Of a stretch of 64,000 bases of DNA, positions 44,142 through 52,393 are shown piece by piece. This DNA comes from Oscillospiraceae bacterium (GTDB lineage: Bacteria; Bacillota; Clostridia; Oscillospirales; Oscillospiraceae), in assembly GCA_021202845.1 (NCBI GenBank), contig JAJQCF010000031.1:20238-84237 (forward strand), written 5' to 3'. The position numbers and the translations under genes were made by a program. A model generated the notes under the pieces. It made no database searches and was not told the origin of the DNA. It saw only the letters and a program-made list of their open reading frames with translations. The first letter of the stretch is position 1, and the number at the start of each line of letters is the position of its first letter.

Positions 44142-45296
44142 TCAGCCGTTTATTTCAAGCAGCTTCTGCTTCAGCTCGCCCTCTATGCGGCCAAGCTCCA
44201 CCTCGGCCTCGGCGCGGCGCTTGCGGCCGTCCTCCTGAATCTGGCGCACCTCTTCAAGGGTGTTGATAAGCTCTTGATTTGTGTGCTGGAGCGTTTCCAG
44301 CTCGACAACGCCGCGCTCGGACTCGCGCGCCACGTCCACGCTGCCTTGGTGCAGCGCCTCGGCGTTCTTGCGCAGGAGCTGGTTCGTGACGTCGCTGACC
44401 TCGCGCTGTGCGGCCATTGCCTGACGCGAGTGCTCCATGCTCAGCGCCATAACCATCTGGCTCTTCCACAGGGGTATGGTGTTGACAATGCTCGTTTGAA
44501 TTTTTTCCGCCATCAGCGTGTCGTTATTCTGAATAAGGCGTATCTGCGGAGCCATTTGCAGCGAGATTACGCGCGTCAGCTCCAAGTCGTGCAGGCGCTT
44601 TTCAAAGCGGCCTATCATGTTGGCAAAGTCGTTCGCCGCCTGCGCGTCCTCCGGCAGACCGCTCTGCTCGGCCTTGTGCTGCAGCTCCGGCAAATCCTTG
44701 GCGCGCAGCTCCTCGCACTTGAGCTTGCCCGCTAAAATGTACATCGTCAGCTCCTTGAAGTAGCCTTGGTTCATCTCGTACATCTTGTCCAGCATGGAGA
44801 TGTCTTTCAAAAGAACGCGCTCGTGCTTTTCCAGCTCCTCGGTTATTTTGTCCACATTGGCCTCGGCCTTGTTGTACTGCGCCTTGAGCGTGGCGATGTT
44901 GTTGCCCGCGCGCTTGAAAAGCCCCTTGAAGCCCTTCTTTTCCTCCTCGGGGAAGTTCATGCCCTGAAGCTCCACGACGAGGCCGGAGAGCATATTGCCC
45001 ACCTCGCCCAAATCCTTGCTGCGCACGGCGTCGAGCGCGGAGCCGGAGAAGTTGGATATATTCGTCTGCGCGGCGGCGCCGTAGGACAGCACCTGATTGG
45101 CGTTTGTTATGTCTATCTGCTTGGCAAATTCTCTGACCGCGGCCTGCTCGGCCTCGGAGAGCTTGTCAAGCTCGGGGCGCTCCGGCTCTATAGCGGCCTT
45201 GGCGGCCTCCTCGGCCTGCTGCGCCGCAGCCGCGGCCTCGGCGCCGGTGGGGTCAAGCGTCAGCTTGGGAATGTACTCGGACTTGCTTTCGTTCAT
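44142..45296 (-). CDS. toxic anion resistance protein TelA family
   Basis: 384 residues, mostly helical. Family cues are FAKQIDITNANQVLSYGAAAQ, FKGLFKRAGNNIATLKAQYN, QMAPQIRLIQNNDTLMAEKIQ and NTIPLWKSQMVMALSMEHSRQA. Named after tellurite resistance, though in Firmicutes it often accompanies XpaC and envelope-stress functions, as here. AAAGGAAG precedes the ATG. Confidence 0.9.
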   Translation of the reverse strand: MNESKSEYIPKLTLDPTGAEAAAAAQQAEEAAKAAIEPERPELDKLSEAEQAAVREFAKQIDITNANQVLSYGAAAQTNISNFSGSALDAVRSKDLGEVGNMLSGLVVELQGMNFPEEEKKGFKGLFKRAGNNIATLKAQYNKAEANVDKITEELEKHERVLLKDISMLDKMYEMNQGYFKELTMYILAGKLKCEELRAKDLPELQHKAEQSGLPEDAQAANDFANMIGRFEKRLHDLELTRVISLQMAPQIRLIQNNDTLMAEKIQTSIVNTIPLWKSQMVMALSMEHSRQAMAAQREVSDVTNQLLRKNAEALHQGSVDVARESERGVVELETLQHTNQELINTLEEVRQIQEDGRKRRAEAEVELGRIEGELKQKLLEING

Positions 45297-45335
45297 TTTT
45301 AAATCTTCCTTTCGTTCACGGGCGGGAGCGTCGGT

Positions 45336-46016
45336 TCAGGTCAGCCCCTCGCGCTTGAGCATGGTGTTCATAACGTCTATGTCGGTTTCAATATCGAGAG
45401 CCTGATTGGCAAACAGGCTGTCAAGCTGTTTTCTGTAGGCGGCAATGGCCGTGTCCAGCATTTCCTCGATGCGGCTCATGGTGCCGGATATGTTCTCGCC
45501 CTCAATGCCCTGCGAGCCCATGCGGTCGTAGGCGTTGAGCAGCTTGATTGTCGTCGGCAGGTAGTAGCTCTGGAACTTTTTAATCTGCGGCACGTCGCTG
45601 GGGTCGGCAATGGCGTCCTGCGCAATTTTGTCGCTTATCTCCATTATGTCGCGGATTTTTACTTTTATATCCGTGTTCTGCACCGAGGCGTATATGCGCC
45701 CCATTTCCTGCTGGGCGCGTTTGTTCTCGGCCAAAATCGCGTCCACCTCGGGGCCGTAGCTCTTTTCCGGCTCGGCTTTCTTTTTCTCCTTTTTCTCGCG
45801 CTTGGGCTTTTCCTCCTCCGGCTCCTCGGCGCGCTTTTCCGCCCGACTCTTAACGCGCGCGCTGACGCACGAGCAGACGACCGCCGAGATTATGGCGGCG
45901 GCCACAAAGCGCGACAGGCTCGTTATGGGGAAGAACACGGAAAAAACAATCCATGTCAGGGCTATAGAATATATGGGCGAGACGAACGCCGTCTTGCTCC
46001 GATTTGACTGGCTCAT
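45336..46016 (-). CDS. XpaC-family (5-bromo-4-chloroindolyl phosphate hydrolysis) protein
   Basis: 226 residues: two hydrophobic segments at about 11-50, a highly charged Lys/Glu stretch (residues 55-87), then a helical domain with KIRDIMEISDKIAQDA and FQSYYLPTTIKLLNAYDRM, which is the XpaC signature. It is the usual neighbour of TelA, and the two are likely one operon. The reported phosphatase link is weak; a membrane-associated structural role is as likely. Confidence 0.85.
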   Translation of the reverse strand: MSQSNRSKTAFVSPIYSIALTWIVFSVFFPITSLSRFVAAAIISAVVCSCVSARVKSRAEKRAEEPEEEKPKREKKEKKKAEPEKSYGPEVDAILAENKRAQQEMGRIYASVQNTDIKVKIRDIMEISDKIAQDAIADPSDVPQIKKFQSYYLPTTIKLLNAYDRMGSQGIEGENISGTMSRIEEMLDTAIAAYRKQLDSLFANQALDIETDIDVMNTMLKREGLT

Positions 46017-46059
46017 GCTGCCGACACCTCCGAAAGTGAGCTGAACATACGATATTCTT

Positions 46060-46088
46060 ATTTTATTACGCTTTGCCCTTTAGGTCAA
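46060..46088 (-). promoter_or_regulatory. SigA-type promoter of the XpaC-TelA-TPM operon
   Basis: On the minus strand TTGACC (46088-46083), 17-bp spacer, TAAAAT (46065-46060). Confidence 0.65.
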
Positions 46089-46213
46089 GCGTTTATGAGA
46101 AATTTAACTCCCTCGCAATATTTTTCACGCCCGACACACTGCGACAGCCTTCGCGCGCGCTCTCGGTTACAATAGCGAAAACGGCACTAACAAGATAACA
46201 GGAGGCGGGGAAA

Positions 46214-46537
46214 ATGGAGATAGCTCCATCTTATGCCGAGGGGCGGCTTACGGTTTACCTGCGCGGCGAGCTTGACCAGCACGAGGCCAAGCCCGCAGTA
46301 GAGCGCATAGAGCGCGAGCTGGATAAATTCATGCCGCGCGACTGCGTGCTGGACATCGGCTCGCTGAGCTTCATGGACAGCTCCGGCATCGCGGTCATAC
46401 TGCGCATATGCGCGCGCATGAAGTCCACGGGCGGCCGCGCGTGGGTGCAGAACGCAAAGAGCCAGCCGCTGAAGGTCATAGACATTTCCGGCATCGGCAG
46501 GCTTGTGAAAATTAACGAGGCGGAGGCGGCGCAATGA
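46214..46537 (+). CDS. spoIIAA: anti-sigma F factor antagonist SpoIIAA
   Basis: 107 residues of the STAS fold, with the phosphorylation site in SFMDSSGIAVIL. When unphosphorylated it releases SigF from SpoIIAB in the forespore. AGGAGG precedes the ATG. Start of the canonical three-gene operon; a clear SigH-type promoter was not found in the 197 bp upstream. Confidence 0.95.
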   Translation: MEIAPSYAEGRLTVYLRGELDQHEAKPAVERIERELDKFMPRDCVLDIGSLSFMDSSGIAVILRICARMKSTGGRAWVQNAKSQPLKVIDISGIGRLVKINEAEAAQ

Positions 46538-46968
46538 AAGGTGACAACTACATAAAGCTCGACTTTCCCAGCCGGAGCGTCAACGAAAAGCTCGCCCGCA
46601 GCGCGGTTTCGGCCTTCGCGCTGCAGCTCGACCCCACTATGGACGAGCTGGGCGACATCGCCACGGCGGTGAGCGAGGCGGTGACGAACGCCATTGTCCA
46701 CGCCTATCCCGACTGCATAGGCGTCATCACGCTCCGCGCGCGCATACTGGACGGCGACTGCCTTGAAATAAACGTGCGCGACCGCGGGCGGGGCATAGAG
46801 AACGTGGAAAAGGCCATGACGCCGCTGTTCACCACCGGCGGCGAGGAGCGCAGCGGCATGGGCTTCACTATCATGGACAGCTTCATGGACAAGCTCAAGG
46901 TGCGCTCGCGCGCGGGCAGCGGCACATCGGTGACCATGCTCCGCAGAATAAAGTCAAGGCGGGCATGA
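46534..46968 (+). CDS. spoIIAB: anti-sigma F factor / serine kinase SpoIIAB
   Basis: 144 residues with the GHKL kinase fold: VSEAVTNAIVHAYPD (N box), VRDRGRGIENVEKA (G1) and GGEERSGMGFTIM (G2). It binds SigF and phosphorylates SpoIIAA. Overlaps both neighbours by 4 bp (ATGA), so the three are translated together. Confidence 0.95.
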   Translation: MKGDNYIKLDFPSRSVNEKLARSAVSAFALQLDPTMDELGDIATAVSEAVTNAIVHAYPDCIGVITLRARILDGDCLEINVRDRGRGIENVEKAMTPLFTTGGEERSGMGFTIMDSFMDKLKVRSRAGSGTSVTMLRRIKSRRA

Positions 46969-47672
46969 GCGAGGGCGTATTGGAGCTGATACGCGCCTAC
47001 TGCGCGGGCGACGAGGAGGCGGGGCGGCGGCTCGTGACGGAAAACTCCGGCCTCATCTGGAGCGTCGCGCGCCGCTTCTTCGGGCGCGGCATTGACACAG
47101 ACGACCTCTACCAGCTCGGCTGCATCGGCTTTCTCAAGGCCGTGAACGGCTTTGACGAGAGCTTCGGCACACAGTTTTCCACCTACGCCGTGCCGAAAAT
47201 TTCCGGCGAGATAAGGCGCTACCTGCGCGACGACGGCGCGGTCAAGGTCAGCCGCGGCATGAAAGAACGCGCGCAGCGGGTGAAAAACGCCCGCGCCGCG
47301 CTGCTGCAGGAGCTGGGGCGCGAGCCGGTTGTCTCCGAGATAGCGCGCTTCACCGGCCTGACGGCGGAGGAGATAGCAATGGCGGAGAGCTCCGCCGTGC
47401 CGGTGGAGTCGCTGCAGCGCGAGACGGGCGAGGACGGCTTCACGCTGGAGAGCGTGCTCGGCGACTACGGTCAGGAGGAGCGGCTTATAGAGCGTGTGGT
47501 GCTCGACGAGGCCATACGCCGCCTGCCCGAGCGCCAGCAAATGGTAATCTCCCTGCGCTACTTCCACGGCCTGACGCAGCAGAAGTGCGCCGGAATACTC
47601 GGCGTGTCGCAGGTTCAGGTGTCGCGCTTGGAGAAAAAGGCGGTGGAGACGCTGCGGGAAATAATGAGCTGA
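46965..47672 (+). CDS. sigF: RNA polymerase sporulation sigma factor SigF
   Basis: 235 residues with sigma70 regions 2, 3 and 4: DLYQLGCIGFLKAVNGFDES, FSTYAVPKISGEIRRYLRDDG, and the C-terminal QMVISLRYFHGLTQQKCAGIL with QVSRLEKKA. It is the first forespore sigma factor and marks the host as a spore former. A short stem after the stop probably ends the operon. Confidence 0.95.
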   Translation: MSEGVLELIRAYCAGDEEAGRRLVTENSGLIWSVARRFFGRGIDTDDLYQLGCIGFLKAVNGFDESFGTQFSTYAVPKISGEIRRYLRDDGAVKVSRGMKERAQRVKNARAALLQELGREPVVSEIARFTGLTAEEIAMAESSAVPVESLQRETGEDGFTLESVLGDYGQEERLIERVVLDEAIRRLPERQQMVISLRYFHGLTQQKCAGILGVSQVQVSRLEKKAVETLREIMS

Positions 47673-47708
47673 GCGGAGCGGACTTATCAGCGGCTCCGCT
47701 TTGCTTTA
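47672..47708 (+). terminator. probable terminator of the spoIIA operon
   Basis: AGCGGAG / CTCCGCT (47672-47678 with 47694-47700) followed by TTGCTTTA; stem overlaps the stop codon. Confidence 0.55.
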
Positions 47709-47819
47709 TGCCGAAAAGCGCCCATAGCTCGGGTGCTTTTTACGTTATAAATAATTTTAATTGTACAGGCAAAAATGTTGTGTGCTAATTAAATAATAGA
47801 TTTATGTAAAATTAGTACT

Positions 47820-47870
47820 GCGTCAAAAAAATAACAATCGTTGACGCTAAAATTTGCGGTCTGCTATACT
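47820..47870 (+). promoter_or_regulatory. promoter and operator of hydrogenase operon 1
   Basis: A perfect inverted repeat GCGTCAA (47820-47826) / TTGACGC (47841-47847). Its right arm is also the -35 box TTGACG (47841-47846); after an 18-bp spacer comes TATACT (47865-47870). The centre between GTCA and TGAC (16 bp) shares TAAC-A/T-ATCGT with the site at 51807-51857. A regulator bound here would block or control RNA polymerase. Confidence 0.65.
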
Positions 47871-47941
47871 TATTAAGTAATGAGCTGATTATGGCGAAAC
47901 GGCTTGTTATGGCGTTGAATTTGACGCCTGCAAACTCGGCG

Positions 47942-47976
47942 CTGACCGGCAGCGGGTGACTGCGCTGCCGCGGTCA
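47942..47976 (+). promoter_or_regulatory. strong leader hairpin before hydrogenase operon 1
   Basis: CTGACC-GGCAGCG pairs with CGCTGCC-(GC)-GGTCAG around an 8-nt loop, ending 6 bp before the likely ATG at 47983, in a leader of about 105 nt. It could restrain translation initiation or stabilise the mRNA. Confidence 0.45.
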
Positions 47977-47982
47977 GAGACA

Positions 47983-49839
47983 ATGAAAAGAGAGGCAGTG
48001 AATTTATTGAGCAGACTTGAGTTAGCCACTCCAAGCGCAGCGCAGCTTGTTGTGGAGAACATTTACAAGGACATGGAACGCCGCATTGAAGCCAGCCCTC
48101 CGGGACTTTGCCCTGTGGACATGACGCTGGCCTTTGTGGAGCTTTGCCATGCCCAGACCTGCGGCAAGTGCGTGCCCTGCCGTGTCGGACTTTTGCAGAT
48201 TAAGCAGATGCTCCGCTCGGTTCTGGACGGCACTGCGGACGAGTCCGTCATCCCCCTTCTGGAGCAGACGGCAGCCGCAATAAAGGACTCGGCGGATTGC
48301 GCTGTCGGCTATGAGGCCGCGCAGAGAGTGTACGAGAGCCTTGTGGCGTGCAGAGAGGACTACGAAATGCACATTCGCCACCACAGGTGCAACTGTACTT
48401 ACCACCAGCTCCCGCCCTGCGTCCACCTGTGCCCCGCGCACGTAGACATTCCCGGCTATGTCGGGCTTGTGCAGCAGGGACGCTACGCGGACGCCATTCG
48501 CCTTATTAAGAAGGATAACCCGTTCCCCACAACCTGCGGCTTTATCTGCGAGCACCCCTGCGAGGCGCGCTGCCGCCGCAACCTTGTGGACGAACCAATC
48601 AACATTCGCGGCCTCAAGCGCGTGGCCGCGGACTTCGCCGGTGAGGTTCCGCCGCCCGAGCGCGCGCCCTCCACGGGCAAGCAGGTCGCGGTCGTCGGCG
48701 GCGGCCCCGTCGGACTTGCGGCGGCCTACTACCTGCAAATAATGGGTCATCAGGTCACCGTCCTTGAGGTGCAGAGCAAGCTCGGCGGTATGCTGCGCTA
48801 CGGCATACCCAACTACCGCCTGCCCAAGACGGAGCTGGACAAGGACATAGCCGCCATACTCGCCACCGGCGTAAACGTCAAGTACGGTGTGCGCGTAGGC
48901 GAGGACGTCACGCTCCAGCAGCTGCGCAGGGAGTATGACGCGGTGCTTATCTCCATCGGCGCCAGCAGCGGCAAGAGCCTCGGCTTGGAGCACGACGACG
49001 CGCCGGGCATCATGTCCGCGGTGCAGTTCCTGCGCCACGTCTGCGGCGGCGGCACCCTTGACCTCACGGGTCAGGACGTTGTGGTCGTCGGCGGCGGCAA
49101 CGTCTCCATGGACGCCGCGCGCACGGCTATCAGGCTCGGCGCGCGCAAGGTCAGCGCCGTCTACCGACGCAGAAAGTTAGACATGACGGCTCTGCCCACC
49201 GAGATAGAGGCGGCAGTTGCCGAGGGCGTTGAGCTTGTCACGCTCTCCGCGCCCGCGCGCCTTGAGCTGGACGGCGAAGGACACGTCGCGGGGCTTTGGG
49301 TCACGCCGCAAATGGTCTGCCGCATAAACGGCAGCAAGGTCGGCGTGAAGTCCAACGGCGAGCCCGAGCAGCTTATACCCTGCACAACGCTGATAACGGC
49401 TATCGGCCAGAGCATAGAGACAGAATACTTCGAGAGCGCCGGCATACCCGTCTCCCACGGCAAGTTCATGGCGGATAAATCCGGCCAGTTTACGGGAATG
49501 CCCGGCATATTCGCCGGCGGCGACTGCGCAACCGGCCCCGCCACGGTCATTCAGGCCGTCGCCGCGGCCAAGGTGACGGCGGCGAACATAGACGAGTACC
49601 TCGGCTACAGGCACGAGATTACCTGCGACGTGGTTATACCCGAACCGCAGCTGACGAACCGCTTCCGCTGCGGCAGAGTTGACCTTGCCGAGCGCGACGC
49701 CTTTGAGCGCAAGAACGACTTTGACATGATAGAGCAGTGCATGACCGCCACAGAGGCGTGTCAGGAGGCCGGACGCTGCCTGCGGTGCGACCACTTCGGC
49801 TTCGGACTTATGACGGGAGGACGTGAAACAGTATGGTAA
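47983..49839 (+). CDS. NuoF-tail/GltD-like fusion flavoprotein, NAD(P)H partner of [FeFe] hydrogenase
   Basis: 618 residues. Residues about 1-130 resemble the C-terminal iron-sulfur domain of NuoF (CGKCVPCRVGLLQIKQML). The rest is GltD/NfnB-like: N-terminal cluster region (CVHLCPAHVDIPGYVGLVQQ, CGFICEHPCEARCRR), FAD site VAVVGGGPVGLAAAYYL, NADPH site VVVVGGGNVSMDAA, FAD-closing GIFAGGDCATGPATVI, and a C-terminal pair of cysteines (CLRCDHFG). It likely passes electrons between NADPH and the hydrogenase encoded next (overlap 7 bp). Start codon is uncertain: ATG 47983 lacks a good SD; GTG 47998 and TTG 48007 lie after AAAAGAGAGG. Confidence 0.82.
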   Translation: MKREAVNLLSRLELATPSAAQLVVENIYKDMERRIEASPPGLCPVDMTLAFVELCHAQTCGKCVPCRVGLLQIKQMLRSVLDGTADESVIPLLEQTAAAIKDSADCAVGYEAAQRVYESLVACREDYEMHIRHHRCNCTYHQLPPCVHLCPAHVDIPGYVGLVQQGRYADAIRLIKKDNPFPTTCGFICEHPCEARCRRNLVDEPINIRGLKRVAADFAGEVPPPERAPSTGKQVAVVGGGPVGLAAAYYLQIMGHQVTVLEVQSKLGGMLRYGIPNYRLPKTELDKDIAAILATGVNVKYGVRVGEDVTLQQLRREYDAVLISIGASSGKSLGLEHDDAPGIMSAVQFLRHVCGGGTLDLTGQDVVVVGGGNVSMDAARTAIRLGARKVSAVYRRRKLDMTALPTEIEAAVAEGVELVTLSAPARLELDGEGHVAGLWVTPQMVCRINGSKVGVKSNGEPEQLIPCTTLITAIGQSIETEYFESAGIPVSHGKFMADKSGQFTGMPGIFAGGDCATGPATVIQAVAAAKVTAANIDEYLGYRHEITCDVVIPEPQLTNRFRCGRVDLAERDAFERKNDFDMIEQCMTATEACQEAGRCLRCDHFGFGLMTGGRETVW

Positions 49840-51575
49840 ACCTTACAATAGACGGTCTGGCCGTTTCTGTGCCGGAGGGCACCACAATAATGGATGCCGC
49901 AGCGTCGCTGGGCATAAGCATACCCAAGCTCTGCTATTTGAAGGACATAAACGAGATTGCCGCCTGCCGCGTCTGCGTTGTGGAGATTGAGGGCACGGAA
50001 AAATTAGGCACCGCCTGCAACACGGTTGTCAAGGAGGGCATGGCCGTACACACGAACACGCCCAAGGTGCGCGCGCACCGCAGGAAGAATGTTCAGCTCA
50101 TTCTCTCCCAGCACGACTGCAAGTGCGCCACCTGTATGCGCAGCCTCAACTGCGCGCTGCAAAAGCTGGCCAGCGACCTCAACATCTCCGAGGTTCCCTT
50201 CTCCGAGCAGCTGGAGCTCCAGCAGTGGGACAACAATTTCCCGCTGATTCGCGACTCCAAAAAGTGCATAAAGTGTATGCGCTGCATTCAGGTCTGCGAC
50301 AAGATTCAGGGCGTACATATCTGGGACCTCGAGGGCACCGGCTCCCGCTCCACGATTAACGTGACGAACGGGCGCACTATCAACGAATCCAACTGCGCGC
50401 TGTGCGGCCAGTGCATTACCCACTGCCCCGTCGGCGCACTTCACGAGCGCGATGACACGGAAAAGGTCTGGCAGGCCATTGCCGACCCGAAGAAGGTTGT
50501 TGTGGCGCAGGTTGCGCCCGCCGTGCGCGCCGCGTGGGGCGAGGCTCTGGGCATGGACGACAAGGACGCGACCGTCGGCCGCATCTTGGGCTCGCTCAAG
50601 CTCATGGGCGTGGACTATGTTTTCGACACCGTTTTCTCCGCCGATTTGACAATCATGGAGGAGGGCACCGAGTTCGTCAAGCGCTACACGAGCGGCGACA
50701 CACGCGAAAGACCCATGTTCACCTCCTGCTGCCCGGGCTGGATTCGCTTCATCAAGAGCGAGTACCCGCACCTTGTGTCGCGCCTGAGTACGGCCAAGTC
50801 GCCGCAGCAGATGTTCGGCGCGGTGATGAAGACCTACTTCGCCCAGTCCATAGGCGTGGACCCGAACGACATTGTCACCATTTCCGTCATGCCCTGCACC
50901 GCCAAAAAGGGCGAGTGCAACATGGAGCTGTTCTATAAGGAATACGCCGGTCACGACGTGGACATAGTCCTCACCACCCGCGAGCTGGCCCGCATGATTA
51001 AGACCGCGCACCTGAACATGAGCATGGTGCCGGAAATCGAGGGCGAGCGCCTTATGAGCTCCATAACTGGCGCGGGCATCATCTTCGGCGCAACCGGCGG
51101 AGTTATGGAAGCCGCGCTGCGCTCGGCGCACTACCTCGTCACCGGCAGGAACCCCGATGCCGACCAATTCCGCGCCGTGCGCGCTTCGAGCCAGACGGAC
51201 GGCGTGCGCGAGGCCGAGGTAACTATGGGCAACGCCATTGTCCGCGCGGCCGTCGTCAGCGGGCTCGGCAACACGCGCAAGCTGCTTGACCGCATCGAGC
51301 GGGGAGAGGTTCACTACGACTTCGTCGAGGTCATGGCCTGCCCGGGCGGCTGCTCCGGCGGCGGCGGACAGCCTATACACGACGGCGAGGAGCTGGCCTA
51401 CGAGCGCGGGCTGAAGCTCTACGGGCTGGACAGCGAGACTCCGCTGCGCTTCTCGCACGAGAACCCCGACATAACTCTGCTCTACGAAAACTACTTCGGC
51501 GAGCCCTGCTCCCACACCTCCCACGCGCTGCTGCACACCGACCACTTCGCTTGGGATATGCCCGGCAAAAAGTAA
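49833..51575 (+). CDS. hydA: [FeFe] hydrogenase, group A (first copy)
   Basis: 580 residues. N-terminal [2Fe-2S] domain (C34, C45, C48, C62), His-ligated [4Fe-4S] site (H94, C98, C101, C107), two [4Fe-4S] sites (CIKCMRCIQVC about 145-155; CALCGQCITHC about 188-198), then the H-cluster domain with L1 FTSCCPGW (about 297), L2 VMPCTAKKGEC (about 353) and L3 MACPGGCSGGGGQP. All cluster ligands are intact. It reduces protons or oxidises H2. It overlaps the NuoF/GltD-like gene, and a terminator follows. Maturases HydE, HydF and HydG are not in the window. Confidence 0.95.
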   Translation: MVNLTIDGLAVSVPEGTTIMDAAASLGISIPKLCYLKDINEIAACRVCVVEIEGTEKLGTACNTVVKEGMAVHTNTPKVRAHRRKNVQLILSQHDCKCATCMRSLNCALQKLASDLNISEVPFSEQLELQQWDNNFPLIRDSKKCIKCMRCIQVCDKIQGVHIWDLEGTGSRSTINVTNGRTINESNCALCGQCITHCPVGALHERDDTEKVWQAIADPKKVVVAQVAPAVRAAWGEALGMDDKDATVGRILGSLKLMGVDYVFDTVFSADLTIMEEGTEFVKRYTSGDTRERPMFTSCCPGWIRFIKSEYPHLVSRLSTAKSPQQMFGAVMKTYFAQSIGVDPNDIVTISVMPCTAKKGECNMELFYKEYAGHDVDIVLTTRELARMIKTAHLNMSMVPEIEGERLMSSITGAGIIFGATGGVMEAALRSAHYLVTGRNPDADQFRAVRASSQTDGVREAEVTMGNAIVRAAVVSGLGNTRKLLDRIERGEVHYDFVEVMACPGGCSGGGGQPIHDGEELAYERGLKLYGLDSETPLRFSHENPDITLLYENYFGEPCSHTSHALLHTDHFAWDMPGKK

Positions 51576-51625
51576 CAAACCGGCGCTGACATTCCGCGCG
51601 CCGCATATATCGGCTTTATCAACGC

Positions 51626-51667
51626 AAAAGCCGCGGCCTGACCTAACGGGAAAGCCGCGGCTTTTCT
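51626..51667 (+). terminator. intrinsic terminator of hydrogenase operon 1
   Basis: A 12-bp stem AAAAGCCGCGGC / GCCGCGGCTTTT (51626-51637 with 51654-51665), 16-nt loop, the T tract being part of the stem. Confidence 0.75.
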
Positions 51668-51806
51668 GCCGCTTCAGAGCGATAAATTTAGCGGCGCAGC
51701 TATAAAGATTTTTTATAGCTCCAACAGATTGTTGTGAAAATACACAAAAATTATTTAATTTAATTCATTTATTAGGTGATAAATCAAATTTTTCAGATTG
51801 TGCAGT

Positions 51807-51857
51807 CTGTCATAAAATTAACTATCGTTGACAGCAAAATTCATTATTTGATATAAT
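51807..51857 (+). promoter_or_regulatory. promoter and operator of hydrogenase operon 2
   Basis: Inverted repeat CTGTCA (51807-51812) / TGACAG (51829-51834), N16 between. The right arm overlaps the consensus -35 TTGACA (51828-51833); an 18-bp spacer leads to TATAAT (51852-51857). Spacing and the central TAACTATCGT match the site at 47820-47870. Confidence 0.7.
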
Positions 51858-51889
51858 ACATACAGGCTTCAAAAAAGGAGGAATGGCTT

Positions 51890-52393
51890 ATGAAAGAGGA
51901 AGCATACAGCTATACTACACCGGCGTCCATTCTCGTACAGGTGGCGGAAATCGCCTCCCGCTACAAGGGACGCAACGACAAGCTCATGGACGTGATTGTC
52001 CAAGTCAACAAGCTCGTGCCCGACATCTCCGAGGAGGTTTCCGCGGTCATCTCGCGTGAAATGGACATCGGCCAGACGACGGTCTACAGCTTTGTGACGT
52101 TTTATGAGCGCCTGTCGGTCAAGAAAAAGGGCAAGTACATCGTCCGCATGTGCTCCAACGCCCCCTGCCACGTCAGAGGAGCTGTGGAGGTGCGCGAGGC
52201 TATTCTCGACCAGCTCGGCATCCAGCTCGGCGAGACAACGGAGGACGGCAGGTTCACCGTTGAGCTCAGCCCCTGCATGGGAGTTTGCGACCAATCTCCG
52301 GCTGTCATGATTAACGACAAGGTTTATGGCGACCTTACCCCTGACAGCGCCCGCGCGCTCATCAAGCGCTACATAAGGGAGGATATGCAGTGA
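51890..52393 (+). CDS. hydC: NuoE/HydC-like [2Fe-2S] subunit of bifurcating hydrogenase
   Basis: 167 residues of the thioredoxin-like ferredoxin family: helical N-terminal part (VQVNKLVPDISEEVSAVIS, TVYSFVTFYERLS), then cysteine ligands in MCSNAPCHVRGA and LSPCMGVCDQSPAV. It carries electrons between the flavin subunit and the hydrogenase in HydABC/Hnd complexes. AAGGAGG precedes the ATG. The next gene starts inside its stop codon (TGATG). Confidence 0.93.
   Translation: MKEEAYSYTTPASILVQVAEIASRYKGRNDKLMDVIVQVNKLVPDISEEVSAVISREMDIGQTTVYSFVTFYERLSVKKKGKYIVRMCSNAPCHVRGAVEVREAILDQLGIQLGETTEDGRFTVELSPCMGVCDQSPAVMINDKVYGDLTPDSARALIKRYIREDMQ

Noticed and set aside
46120..46213. SigH-type promoter before spoIIAA
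   Set aside because: Only a TACAAT near 46170 is visible; no convincing SigH -35/-10 pair.
47820..47860. Rex (redox repressor) site at the hydrogenase promoters
   Set aside because: The Rex consensus TTGTTAA-N4-TTAACAA is not present; the inverted repeat has other sequence and a 16-bp spacing.
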